64,000 bases of DNA from contig CM034548.1 in assembly GCA_020055645.1 (NCBI GenBank), positions 13,144,001 to 13,208,000 of the forward strand, read 5' to 3'. Numbering within the stretch: the stretch's first letter is position 1; every line of letters begins with the position of its first letter. A model generated the notes under the pieces. That model searched no databases, had not been told where the DNA came from, and worked only from the letters and a program-made list of their open reading frames with translations. Made by a program: the position numbers and the translations under genes. Source of the stretch: Tomocerus qinae. Lineage: Eukaryota; Arthropoda; Collembola; Entomobryomorpha; Tomoceridae. Shown in pieces: positions 32,154 to 42,210 of this stretch.

Positions 32154-34612
32154 TGTTTTACATCGAGGTGTCTGTCTGTGTATGAATGGAGGATCAGACT
32201 CGCGTTCTCATTGAACACATACGTAACAGTACCATAACTATGTCATGTTCTCGTACTTGAGTCTGCGCTATGTTTGTGTGGAGTAATAGCCCGGGACGGG
32301 AATTTCTGATTTCAATATGTTATTAAATATTGAGAGGTAATTTTGGATTGGAAGGGATTGAGAGTCTGGACAAAGGAAAAGTTCCTGTCATACTACACTT
32401 TTGTCTAGAGATCCTTGTGAGACTTAGGAAATTACCAGTTGAACCTTCTATCAATATATTATAATTATTATTATATATGTCAATTTGATTCCTTGCGCAA
32501 ATTGTGTTATGCGTTCCTGAAGTAATTAGATGTGTCTGGGAAAGACACTCAGAAATGCATCTCAATTTTTACGTTTATTTTAGCAAGGCGTATTTGAAAG
32601 AGTTTAAACTGACCTATATTACTTAGGTACATTTAAGAAGATTAGTACATTCATATCAAAGTACATACCTACTTACTTACTACTTAAAATTCATACTAGA
32701 TAATTTTTAATGCATTTTTTAATGGAAAATATAATATTTTATCTGAACTTAAAAAATTTGTTATAAGTATTATAATATTATTATTGTCAATTGTTATCTT
32801 TTATTAGTGGACTGATTACTATTCAATCGGCTTAATGATTCTACTTTTATTGTTAGAATTACGTTGTTGAGTTTGTTATGATGATGAACGCGAACTGTTA
32901 CAATATAATATATCATTGTCTATGATTTACCTTTATTTTTGAGGATTTCAATAAGTTTTTGTTGTCGTTAGTTTAGTTGGTAGTACCTACTCTATTGTTA
33001 TGTTCCTAATGTTACACACGGCTAACTGTTATCACAAGAACTATTCAACATTTATATATAATTACCTCCTCCTCCTCCGTAAAATATTTCGATACATATT
33101 ACTAGTAGTAGTGACTGTATTTCTGTATGTACGTAGTAATTAGTTTAGTATTTCTTTCTTGTAGTGTCACTTCTTCTATCCCACCAAAAATACCCGCAAT
33201 GGCTGCAATCAAACATGCATACATACACAGATTGGTGTCGGGAAACGATGATTTTACACGAATTGATTGAAGTACCAAGTACCTTTCATCAACTGCCTCC
33301 CCTACTCGACTCTACTTCTATTCTACTACATATTATATTATTCCAAAAACAAACCACTGACTCAGACTGTCCTCTACTACTCTCACTTTGTAAAAGAACG
33401 CCAAATACTATTCAATATGTAGAAAAGTCACGATTCCGTTAATTAGTACCAACCAATCCGATTTCATTACTTCAAGAAACGAAACAATATGAGGTACCTT
33501 ACCGTAACGTAAGCTAGAAGAAGTCGGGGAGATGACAATGTAATTTATCATTGATACTAGCATTTTTAATTGATCCTCCATCCAAAATTTATTTGTGAAT
33601 GAAACTATGAAAATACACACATAGTACACAATACATACCTACCCACTGATTTTGTCTTTTACTTGTGGATATTATGAATGTGGATTGAGCTGTATGTTCC
33701 CTATGATGTGTACTCTTATAGAAATGACAGTGAACATGTGGTTAAAACTTTTGTGAAATGCAAAGAACAAGATGGAAAGGAACACTATTCTGTTACAATG
33801 TAAAGGTGATACAATTACAGTATTTGTGAATTTGTAATGTTTTGATGTGCATATACCATAAGGATCTATTCAATGAAAAGTGCATCTTTTTGGACATCGA
33901 CATTTGCCCGTGTTCTGTTCATCATCTCAATACACCACACATCTACACACATCATCATTTATTTTTTTAATTTTATCTACCATTCATATGTTACATTATT
34001 GCCGTCCACAGCCAATGCATCATCGATTCATTCTACTTCTCTCCGTCATCCAATTCCATATAATACAACATGATTTTATTGTCAACCTGGGTCCCCACAT
34101 TTATAGTTCTATAATATTATCCTACTTATGGCCTTTTATTTACGTTTTATAATCCTTTTGCTTTTTAATAACAGGATGACGTTTTGAAATTTTAAACCAA
34201 AATTATCGAATGGACTATTACTATTTATACCTGACTTTAATCTTGATCATGCTCATTTTTAGTTGTTGTTACTATTGGTGTTTTAATTTAGCAATATTTA
34301 ATTTTAGTCTATTTTATTTATTCATTGGAATCTCCTGCACCTCATCTCTTGTCTGCACACTCAATCAGACTGCATTTCAAAGCATCTATGCAAGCTATCC
34401 TTAAAGTTAATAATTCTCACTTACTTGGTTAATTTAGCACAGGAGTATTTAGCTGATTTTTGTTGCACATTATATTGTTGTACGTGTTAATCTTTAGAGA
34501 TTGTTACTTTATCTAGTCTAGCATATACTGTTTTTAGCATTCGTGGAACATGCTGACGATTTTGTTAATGTAAGTATAATGTAAGTAACTGATGGCGCTT
34601 GTTGATTATTAG
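32154..34612. other. Intergenic DNA between Chip and the LTR element
   Basis: AT-rich sequence with a short CCT repeat near 33066-33077. Open frames of 60-92 codons show no domain. No RNA gene is recognisable. Confidence 0.5.
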
Positions 34613-34618
34613 TACCTA
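34613..34618. repeat. Target duplication, left side of the LTR element
   Basis: TACCTA directly precedes the TG of the left LTR and recurs at 43240-43245 directly after the CA of the right LTR. A short alternating target of this kind is known for insect gypsy-type elements. Confidence 0.8.
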
Positions 34619-35646
34619 TGGAGGTTTTCTATCTTTTATGCTTTGCTAAAGGTAAAACTAAAATGTTTGCCGGTGCAGAGCAATATTATGCAGTCGTTTT
34701 ATGCGATTGTGAGCAAAATTAGTAAAATAAAAGGAAAACCTCACTTCCAGATTCTCTTACAGAGTAGAATTTTTGTTTATTCTAAGCCTTTAAATGGTAG
34801 CACGAGATTGAATGAACACTTTTAGCAAATCAAAACTTGTATAAGTATAGAAATAATATTAAATAATATTCTTTTATAGCCTGGAAGTCTTAGAATTTTA
34901 TAGGGATCAGAAAATTATTCAGATATTTATGTCGTTAAATTACATACTAAAAGATGAGACAAGTACACAAAATTAATCTGTTGCTTTCTTTGCTGCCTTC
35001 GTGAACGCTCAAAGAAGCAGGACAGAACTTAACTTAGATTTACCTTAATATCGGACCGAACTTAGGTTGAACCAGTGACACCTTGGAATGGGGATAATTT
35101 ACTCTTTCCAGAAAATCTGGGCAAAGAGTAAATTGTAATAATGTCAATCTAACCAGAATTTGTGATGTGATTTTGCTGAATCACTTCCAAATGAAAATTA
35201 AACAAATATTATCTATCAAATGAATTAATTTTATATTTTTACTTTAATGTAAAGTCTAGTTTGGAAATCCACAAACTAGTGATGTAACTTAAACTGAAAT
35301 TATTAAATAATAATAAGTTTTTATTGAATTACAAACTTTAACTTAACTTACGAACTAAGATAGTGTAACTCGACACAGCGGGACAATGTCAACCAGAAGT
35401 GAAGTTACTTCCACAAAAGACAATCAAGAAATCAGCCCCGAAACAAAGGTGGACATCGGTTTTATGAACTCAAATAATTCTCCTTATTTACATGATAGGT
35501 TAATTTTGAGATAATGCTTGAGTTCAAACCACATTCTTTGCTTTACCTTTAAATATACAATTTCCATTTCCATACATTAAGTAAATTATGGAGAAACGTC
35601 AACTTAGCTATAAGAAATATAATACTGTAAAGAATAATTCTTTACA
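34619..35646 (-). repeat. 3' LTR (left copy)
   Basis: 1,028 bp, TG...CA, nearly identical to 42211-43239. On the minus strand this is the downstream LTR. The 60-codon open frame at 34643-34825 is repeated in the other LTR and shows no coding features. Confidence 0.95.
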
Positions 35647-35660
35647 ACTCTCCACCTCTT
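35647..35660 (-). other. Polypurine tract of the LTR element
   Basis: On the minus strand AAGAGGTGGAGAGT lies immediately before the 3' LTR, the position of the primer for plus-strand DNA synthesis. Confidence 0.8.
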
Positions 35661-35704
35661 AAGACACAAATATCCATTTTAATTGGAAGGGTTTATAAGG
35701 ACGA

Positions 35705-36976
35705 TCAATTCTCATCAATATCCGCAAGTAGTTCGTCTTCTGCTGCTGACGGGATATCAATGTCCTGCTCCGCTGTAGCGACGTCATGATTGATAGCCAG
35801 ACCTAATAAGGACTCAGAAATATTTTCGTCAGTGCAATTCTTACGAGTTGCACTGGGAATGTATATGACATCATTCAACGCGACGGAAGATTGCGGAACG
35901 TATTCGTCATCACTTTCAATGTTAGACAAAGGTAGAGGTAGTGCTTTAGATAGGGGAGTTAAACACATCCTCATTGCAGCCTCTTTCATCAAAATGGTTT
36001 GCACTCTGCGCTCATTGCGTTTCTTTTGGTGACGCTTGAGACGTGCTATTGCAGCTTCAGTTTTTGGTTTTGAAAATTTTGAAGTTTTAGCATGCAACGT
36101 AACCGATTTATTAAGGAAGGGCGTTTGTTTGATGCGTTTCAATGCACGATCCTCTTCTGATTTTTTTGCAACTAGCATTTTCTGAACAAATTGCTGATTC
36201 AAGTGATTTATTTTTTGATTGAAACTTTGTCTTTGCATACATGCATCTTCAGATAATATTGCCTTTGTACAATCTTTCGTTTTCGGCAAATCCATATCTG
36301 GTAATGAGATTGGTTTCATGCTTATAGTTAAGTGAATATTTGCAAGAATGGAACTGATATGTTCTTGAGTTAAAGAAAGAGGAGTAGGTGGTGAAGGTGG
36401 AATATAGGCTAAGTGTGCATCTACTCGAGGTAAAGGCTTTCTTTGTGATGCTATCACTGACAACGTATCAGTGGCTAAGTCACGTGTAACAAAAGTTCCT
36501 TGAGGATCGTAAGGCACATCTAAGTACAGGTCGTCTGGAGGGGTGGGATCGGTTTCCGAAACTAATATTCCGCGATCTACAACTGATTTAATGGGATGTG
36601 GCTTATTGATATTTTCGTATTCTAGTTTTTGCTGTGTACTTTGTTTGTCCCAAGCTTTGAGTTGTTTAGTATATGGGTTTTCTGGTGTTTGACAGTATTT
36701 AGCAACTGGAAGAGAATTGTCATTTCCGGGCATTAAATAATTATCGTGGGGCGTGTAGAAATTTGGTTGCATCATGTTAGGTAGGAAAAGTGGATTAGGA
36801 ATCCATTGCGGGGGAATTGGTAGATACTGGGGCCGAAAATGATAAGGTGTCCTGTGCCTGTTTTGGTACTGCCCCGGAAAACGTTGCATCTGTGCGAGTA
36901 AAATAAGGACTAATTTCATTCGCATGAACCTTAAAAACTTTTTGCTCATTCTCCTCAGAATACAAATCGTAAACAT
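35705..36976 (-). CDS. Third open frame of the LTR element, unknown protein (up to 423 aa)
   Basis: It overlaps the end of pol by about 180 bases in a different frame and ends just before the purine tract, the place of env in errantiviruses. It does not look like an envelope protein: there is no signal peptide beyond a short hydrophobic start, no internal membrane segment, no furin-like site and few cysteines. From Met30 on (ATG near 36890) it is Pro/Tyr/Asn-rich (MQRFPGQYQNRHR), then has Pro-rich (YIPPSPPTPLS) and strongly basic parts (ARLKRHQKKRNERR) and an acidic tail (AAEDELLADIDEN). It could bind nucleic acid or chromatin, which is inference. The true start is unclear, and a spliced message or reinitiation would be needed. 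The unbroken length in a young element favours a real gene. Confidence 0.6.
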   Translation of the reverse strand: MFTICILRRMSKKFLRFMRMKLVLILLAQMQRFPGQYQNRHRTPYHFRPQYLPIPPQWIPNPLFLPNMMQPNFYTPHDNYLMPGNDNSLPVAKYCQTPENPYTKQLKAWDKQSTQQKLEYENINKPHPIKSVVDRGILVSETDPTPPDDLYLDVPYDPQGTFVTRDLATDTLSVIASQRKPLPRVDAHLAYIPPSPPTPLSLTQEHISSILANIHLTISMKPISLPDMDLPKTKDCTKAILSEDACMQRQSFNQKINHLNQQFVQKMLVAKKSEEDRALKRIKQTPFLNKSVTLHAKTSKFSKPKTEAAIARLKRHQKKRNERRVQTILMKEAAMRMCLTPLSKALPLPLSNIESDDEYVPQSSVALNDVIYIPSATRKNCTDENISESLLGLAINHDVATAEQDIDIPSAAEDELLADIDEN

Positions 36977-39900
36977 TGGGTGAAAGTTTTTCTATAATTG
37001 TATAGGGACCCTCCCGTTTGTCCGCTAATTTTGCGGAAAACCCTTTACTCGCATCGGACAAGAAATGAGTCTTTAGCATCACTTTGTCTCCCACGGTGTA
37101 TGAACGGGGTTTACATTTCTTGTCATAATTGTTTATATAAATAAGTTGGCTTAATTTAATGTTATCTCGTGCTATATTATGGAGTTCATTCAATCTCAAG
37201 CCGAAATCTCTAATTTCTGGAATTACTGTAAGATTAGTTTGCATAATATTATCGAATGGGTTTCTAAACTCTCTTCCTGTGGCAAGGTAAGCAGGCGTAA
37301 AGCCAGTGCTATCATTAACTGCTGTTCGAACTGCAAATGCTAATTCAGGAAGATAAGCATCCCATTCCTTACAGCTTTTTATTTGTGCTACTATCATATT
37401 CTTAATCGTTTCGTTATAGCGCTCTGTAATGTTTGCCTGTGCATGATAAGCGGAGATATGAAATTGGGTTATACCAAATACAGCACACCAGTCTATGAAG
37501 TGGTGAGAAGTGAACTGTGTGCCGTTGTCACTTATTATTGTTTTGGGGAATCCCCAACGACAGAATACATCTCGCATTGTTTCTGTTATTATTTCCGATT
37601 TTGCTTGTTTAAGTGCATAAAACTCTACGTATTTAGTAAAAGAATCTACGATGACAAGTAGATATACGTTTCTGTTAACTCCTTTAGGAAACGGGCCCAT
37701 TAAATCAACTGCTATTGTTGTCCAAGGACCAGGTGGCATAATTGCAGAACCAGGAACGGGTGGCAGTTTTGCAGGTTTTGCTCTTTGACATACGTCACAA
37801 GATTTAACGTATCTAACCACATCCTTCCGCATACCCTGCCAATATACCCTGGATTCTAAACGCAGATAGGTTTTTCTGATGCCAAAGTGTCCTGAGATGG
37901 CAGTGTCATGAAAATATTGTATTATCTGAATTCTGTACTTTTGCGGAATCCATACTCTCCAGTACAGTCTTTCGTCTTCCCATGGTTTTCCTTTAGGACC
38001 TACGTACCTCATTAGCAAGCCATCGTGTGTTAAGAATGCTCTTTCTATATGATCATTTTTAGCTCCGGGATTTGAATCATGAAGTTTGACTGACATTTTA
38101 ATCTTATTTAAATTCACATCTTCATCTTGCGCCTGTATAATGTTATGTCTAGAAATAGTAAATACAACCTCAGTAAAATTAACTTCATCTAATCTGCTTA
38201 GTGCATCTACCGGCTTCATGTCATTTGAATTGCCGGGCCTATACTCAACATTAAAATCATATTGCTGGAGTACCATGAACCAATGTGCCAATCTCCCAGC
38301 CGGTTCTTTCATCCGCTGTAACCAAGTCAAAGCCTGATGGTCAGTTTGAATCGTAAATTTCGTATATTCGATAAAATGTCGAAATTTTTGAATTGCAAAA
38401 AGAACTGCCAATAATTCCTTTTCAGAAACTGAGTAGCGAGTTTGAGCTGGTGAAAGGGTTTGGCTAGCAAACCAAACAGGATATTTAACTCCCTCATGCT
38501 CCTGTAGTAGTATAGCACCTATACCTACATTTGATGCATCTGATTGAATAGTGAAGTGACCATTAAGGTCAGGCAAACGAAGGTGTGTTGTGTTTGTAAG
38601 AGCAGATTTTAGAAAATCAAAAGCTTTTTGACGTCTCTCATCCCACACAAACTTTACGTCTTTCTTCAATAATTCTGTCAATGGTTTGGCATGCTCACTG
38701 GCATTAGGTACAAACCTTCTATAGAAATTAAAGAGGCCTAAAAACCTTAGTACATCTTTCTGTTTCTTCGGGACCGGAAATCTATGCAAACATTCCACTT
38801 TCTCCGCGTCCGGATAACATTTTCCTGGCTCAATTACGAAACCCAAGTATTTTAATCTTTGGCGACACAGTTGTATCTTTTTAGGGTTAAATGTAATGCC
38901 TGCATCTTGAAACTTCAGAAATACTTGTGTAATGTGATGCATGTGATCATCAAATGTTTTGCTAAAAACAATACAATCATCGAAATAAATGCATGCTATT
39001 TTCCACTTTAAATCTCCAAGAATTTGATCCATACATCTTTGGAACGTCGCAGGACTATTTACCAAACCCATAGGCATCCTTTTAAATTGAAACAGGCCAC
39101 TAGGAGTTAAGAAGGCTGTTTTATGCCTATCTTGTAGTGCTACTAGAATCTGATAAAATCCTTTGGAGAGATCTATAATTGTAAAATAGTAAGAAGAACC
39201 AAGAATTGTAATGTAGTCGACTAAAGGAGAGATAGGATATTTATCAGGGTTAGTAATGCTATTTAATGGCTTATGATTGATAACAAATCTATTCCCTCCG
39301 TCTTTTTTAGGAAGAACGAATGCATTAGCGGACCACGAGCTGCAAGAAGGTTCTATTACGTCATACCTAAGTAATTCGTCCACTGTTTCCTTAAATATTT
39401 GTCTTTTACCAAGGCTCATTGGATACATTCTGGCAGTTAAAGGTTTATGATTCCCTGTATCAATTGAATGCTCATATAATGTACAAAGTCCTGGACGAGG
39501 AGTAAACATTGGTACAAAAGGTGTAATAACATTACGTAAACGACAACGTTGTTCGTCTGTTAATATTTCCGGTACTAAAATGAGATCGTATAAAGGATTA
39601 TCTAACGTGTGTATATTGTCAGATTTTAAGAAAAGAGGTTTTAATTGAACATTGTCAAAAGTTGACTTATCTTCAGGCATGAAATCAAAATTTGCCAAAG
39701 TCCGTGCAGGGTTACTAAGTAGTAGTTTGTCCTCATCACTAGTGTCATTGTCAATCGTAACTAAACTCTCTCCTTCAATGTCTTTCCATGGGTCAATTTT
39801 ATTATCAAGTAGCTCTGTGAGATGATTATTCTTAGCTTTAAAATTGACGCAATCAATATTTAAATCAATGTCGGGTTTAGGAGGAGGTGTGAATGGAATA

Positions 39901-40337
39901 ATAGTTTTACTGCTTATGTTTGCAGTCCACCCCCCTAAAGCAATGAAAATTCCAATTGGATTTGATTTTAAAAAGTCACGACCCAACAAAACTGTTTTTA
40001 GAGAACCTGGGACAATTAAAAACGATTGTTTCTTTACGATATTACTATAATTGATAGACAAATTAACATATTGCGTTACGTAAGCTGAACCGCGTAAAAA
40101 TGATACAACTTTGTTAAAAGGTAAACACTTTATCTTGTGTAAATTTATTAACTTAATTACCTTATCACCTACAATGGATCGAGAGGATCCTGAGTCAAGA
40201 AGAGCTAAAAATTCGTAACCTAAAATCTTAACACTAATGTATGGTTGTGAATCGTCGTCGAATTTTATTTGAAAATTTTCGTCAAAACATGAAATATCAG
40301 AATGTAAGTCAGAAGATAAAATTTCTACCCGGCTCAC
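36795..40337 (-). CDS. pol: pol polyprotein: protease, reverse transcriptase, RNase H, integrase
   Basis: An open frame of 1,180 codons. The aspartic protease motif LLDSGSS is at about residues 46-52. Reverse transcriptase shows FVLPKKDGGNRFVINHKPLN and YFDD at about 450-453. RNase H shows SDASNVGIGAILLQ and later TDHQALTW. Integrase has an HHCC zinc module (HFGIRKTYL ... CDVCQRAK), the DDE residues in AVDLMGPFP, ISDNGTQF and NITERYNE, and a GPY motif (REGPYTI) near the C-terminus. The frame starts without a normal ATG, overlapping the gag stop by -1, so it is probably made by frameshifting as a Gag-Pol product. The enzymes copy the RNA and insert the DNA. No stop or missing catalytic residue was seen. 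Confidence 0.95.
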   Translation of the reverse strand: MSRVEILSSDLHSDISCFDENFQIKFDDDSQPYISVKILGYEFLALLDSGSSRSIVGDKVIKLINLHKIKCLPFNKVVSFLRGSAYVTQYVNLSINYSNIVKKQSFLIVPGSLKTVLLGRDFLKSNPIGIFIALGGWTANISSKTIIPFTPPPKPDIDLNIDCVNFKAKNNHLTELLDNKIDPWKDIEGESLVTIDNDTSDEDKLLLSNPARTLANFDFMPEDKSTFDNVQLKPLFLKSDNIHTLDNPLYDLILVPEILTDEQRCRLRNVITPFVPMFTPRPGLCTLYEHSIDTGNHKPLTARMYPMSLGKRQIFKETVDELLRYDVIEPSCSSWSANAFVLPKKDGGNRFVINHKPLNSITNPDKYPISPLVDYITILGSSYYFTIIDLSKGFYQILVALQDRHKTAFLTPSGLFQFKRMPMGLVNSPATFQRCMDQILGDLKWKIACIYFDDCIVFSKTFDDHMHHITQVFLKFQDAGITFNPKKIQLCRQRLKYLGFVIEPGKCYPDAEKVECLHRFPVPKKQKDVLRFLGLFNFYRRFVPNASEHAKPLTELLKKDVKFVWDERRQKAFDFLKSALTNTTHLRLPDLNGHFTIQSDASNVGIGAILLQEHEGVKYPVWFASQTLSPAQTRYSVSEKELLAVLFAIQKFRHFIEYTKFTIQTDHQALTWLQRMKEPAGRLAHWFMVLQQYDFNVEYRPGNSNDMKPVDALSRLDEVNFTEVVFTISRHNIIQAQDEDVNLNKIKMSVKLHDSNPGAKNDHIERAFLTHDGLLMRYVGPKGKPWEDERLYWRVWIPQKYRIQIIQYFHDTAISGHFGIRKTYLRLESRVYWQGMRKDVVRYVKSCDVCQRAKPAKLPPVPGSAIMPPGPWTTIAVDLMGPFPKGVNRNVYLLVIVDSFTKYVEFYALKQAKSEIITETMRDVFCRWGFPKTIISDNGTQFTSHHFIDWCAVFGITQFHISAYHAQANITERYNETIKNMIVAQIKSCKEWDAYLPELAFAVRTAVNDSTGFTPAYLATGREFRNPFDNIMQTNLTVIPEIRDFGLRLNELHNIARDNIKLSQLIYINNYDKKCKPRSYTVGDKVMLKTHFLSDASKGFSAKLADKREGPYTIIEKLSPNVYDLYSEENEQKVFKVHANEISPYFTRTDATFSGAVPKQAQDTLSFSAPVSTNSPAMDS

Positions 40338-40345
40338 TTTTTCTG
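40334..40345 (-). promoter_or_regulatory. Probable -1 frameshift site between gag and pol
   Basis: On the minus strand CAGAAAAAGTGA contains the gag stop (TGA), and pol is open one base back. The A run just before the stop permits slippage of AAA/AAG-decoding tRNAs, although it is not a textbook X-XXY-YYZ heptamer. Confidence 0.5.
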
Positions 40346-41980
40346 AACCGGGCTCCGCCAGTTTCCCTGACCCTTAGCAGCCAGCTTGGGGCAATTAGCA
40401 ATGAAGTGTTCTTGCGAATTACACTCGAAACAAGTACGCGGAGATCTATTAGGAGAAGGGGCCGAAATCTTATTGTCTCTGTGAGAAGTACCACTACTTG
40501 GTGAAGTAGGATATGTACGTATAGGGCTAATTGGATTAGGTAAAGACGAATATGGTTGTTGCCTATTGAAATTAGGAGAAACTGGAGTTGCAGTTTGAGC
40601 ATGAAAACGTACAAATTTCTTTGGTGTGTCATTGTGAAAGAAAGCAAACGGGTCAACCGATGCAGGATGCAATTTCGGAACTATAGATTGTTCAGTGACT
40701 GTAGTAAAGTTTACTGTCTCAGGCTTATTGACTGGTTTCCATGCTAGAGATGGTTCTAAATTGCCATATGTAGGAGGAAGCTTGTAGGTATGGTTAGCTT
40801 TTAGCAATTCTTGAGCTTCTAAAGCACAGGTTTTTAAATCTCCTAATGTTCGGATAACCTTTCCTTGTAGTGCGGATCTATATTCAGGATGGCATTGCTT
40901 TAAAACACGCTTTATCAGTACCTGATCAACAATTTCCATTCCTAATCTTTCGTAGTAGTCCATGATCACCCTAATGTATGCAGTCAGCGTCTCATTAGGT
41001 CCTTGAGTTCGTTGATCTAGTTCACGCCGTAAATCCTCTACATATCCTATTGACTGAAACTCACAACGAAGTCTATGTTTGAAATCGTTCCATGAGAAGA
41101 AAGGTGGTTCGTATCTTAGCCAGTTATAAGCATCCTGGACTAAGGCAAGAGGAACAACATATTGCAGCATTTCGTTTTCAGAATACCCAACTATAGTCTG
41201 GTATTTCTCTAATTCTAGTAGAAAATCAAATGGGGTCTTTACATCGCCAGAGCCAGTGTACTTAGGTATTTGAATATCGCTGGTTTTCAAATGATGTGAC
41301 CTAGCCTGACCGTTTTGCTGCATATTTTGTGGCATGTTAACAAAGTTCAAGTTTCTTCTAGCATTATGGGGTATAGCATGATATTGTTGGTTATTTGGTC
41401 GAGGTGCAGAATTAAAAGGAACCTGTGCGTTGTCAGCAGAACGTTGATTATTGTTCTGGGGCACATGAGAAGGTAGATTTAGAGGTGCATTGACTTCCAA
41501 ATTATCAAATCTGGAATTTACCTGGGCAAATCCTACTTGCATATTCTGTAGGACAGTAATAATCTGCTGTTGATTAGCATTAAAAGAAGCAAACCCCTGA
41601 TTTATGGTATTTAAAACTGCCTGAAATGCATTGTCATTTGGTGGTACATTGACATTATGAATATTATTTCCACCGCCGTTCCTATTAGCAATGGGAGATG
41701 GATTGTTTGCGTTTGCATGCGCATTTTGCATAACATTATCAACTGGAGGCTGTTGGTTAGCATTAACAATATCTTGGCCCTCAGGAAGGTTAACTTCAGG
41801 TAGAGATAAGCGACGACCAACTACGTTTGCACAATTTTCAACGACAACTGCTCCTGGATTTGGAGAATTACGTGGAGGAGAATGAACTACCCTATGTCTA
41901 TTGTTCGCATTTAAGCCTGATGGGTTTTCTGCCGGCCCATGGCTTCTATTTCCCTGTCTACCCTGTCTTGCAGCGCTCAT
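40334..41980 (-). CDS. gag: gag polyprotein (548 aa)
   Basis: It starts at ATG 41980 and ends at TGA 40334-40336. An Asn/Gln-rich N-terminal half is followed by a retrotransposon capsid-type region (FFSWNDFKHRLRCEFQSIG through LGMEIVDQVLIKRVLKQC, about residues 300-370). A Pro/Ser/Thr linker and one CCHC zinc knuckle follow, CFECNSQEHFIANC (about 516-529), close to the C-terminus. The protein forms the particle and packages RNA. It overlaps pol in the -1 frame at its end, next to an A-rich run. Confidence 0.92.
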   Translation of the reverse strand: MSAARQGRQGNRSHGPAENPSGLNANNRHRVVHSPPRNSPNPGAVVVENCANVVGRRLSLPEVNLPEGQDIVNANQQPPVDNVMQNAHANANNPSPIANRNGGGNNIHNVNVPPNDNAFQAVLNTINQGFASFNANQQQIITVLQNMQVGFAQVNSRFDNLEVNAPLNLPSHVPQNNNQRSADNAQVPFNSAPRPNNQQYHAIPHNARRNLNFVNMPQNMQQNGQARSHHLKTSDIQIPKYTGSGDVKTPFDFLLELEKYQTIVGYSENEMLQYVVPLALVQDAYNWLRYEPPFFSWNDFKHRLRCEFQSIGYVEDLRRELDQRTQGPNETLTAYIRVIMDYYERLGMEIVDQVLIKRVLKQCHPEYRSALQGKVIRTLGDLKTCALEAQELLKANHTYKLPPTYGNLEPSLAWKPVNKPETVNFTTVTEQSIVPKLHPASVDPFAFFHNDTPKKFVRFHAQTATPVSPNFNRQQPYSSLPNPISPIRTYPTSPSSGTSHRDNKISAPSPNRSPRTCFECNSQEHFIANCPKLAAKGQGNWRSPVQKK

Positions 41981-42193
41981 GATTCAGCAGTTTTTTTCAA
42001 AATCAAAGAAATAAATATGTGGTAATAATTACTGAATCTTATTTTATTAATGCAAAGCTTGGCTTAACAAAACAGAGTCGCAACGATATTTTAGATTTTT
42101 ATCTAAAAATTGCACAAGATCAATTGGCAATGAAAAAAATTAAGCGAGCTGAAAGATTTTATAATAAATAGAATTCTCACAATCTGTAAGTAA

Positions 42194-42205
42194 GCAAGGT
42201 CGCCA
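42194..42205 (-). other. Primer-binding site of the LTR element
   Basis: On the minus strand, five bases after the 5' LTR, the sequence TGGCGACCTTGC begins with TGG, complementary to a tRNA CCA end. The tRNA is not identified here; the TGGCGACC start would need comparison with tRNA 3' ends (arginine tRNA is one candidate). Confidence 0.6.
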
Positions 42206-42210
42206 AGTTA

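Noticed and set aside
34643-34825. 60-codon frame, repeated at 42235-42417
   Set aside because: Identical because both lie in the LTRs; not a separate gene.
35705-36976. Envelope gene of an errantivirus
   Set aside because: No membrane segment, no cleavage site and few cysteines; described as an unknown third frame instead.
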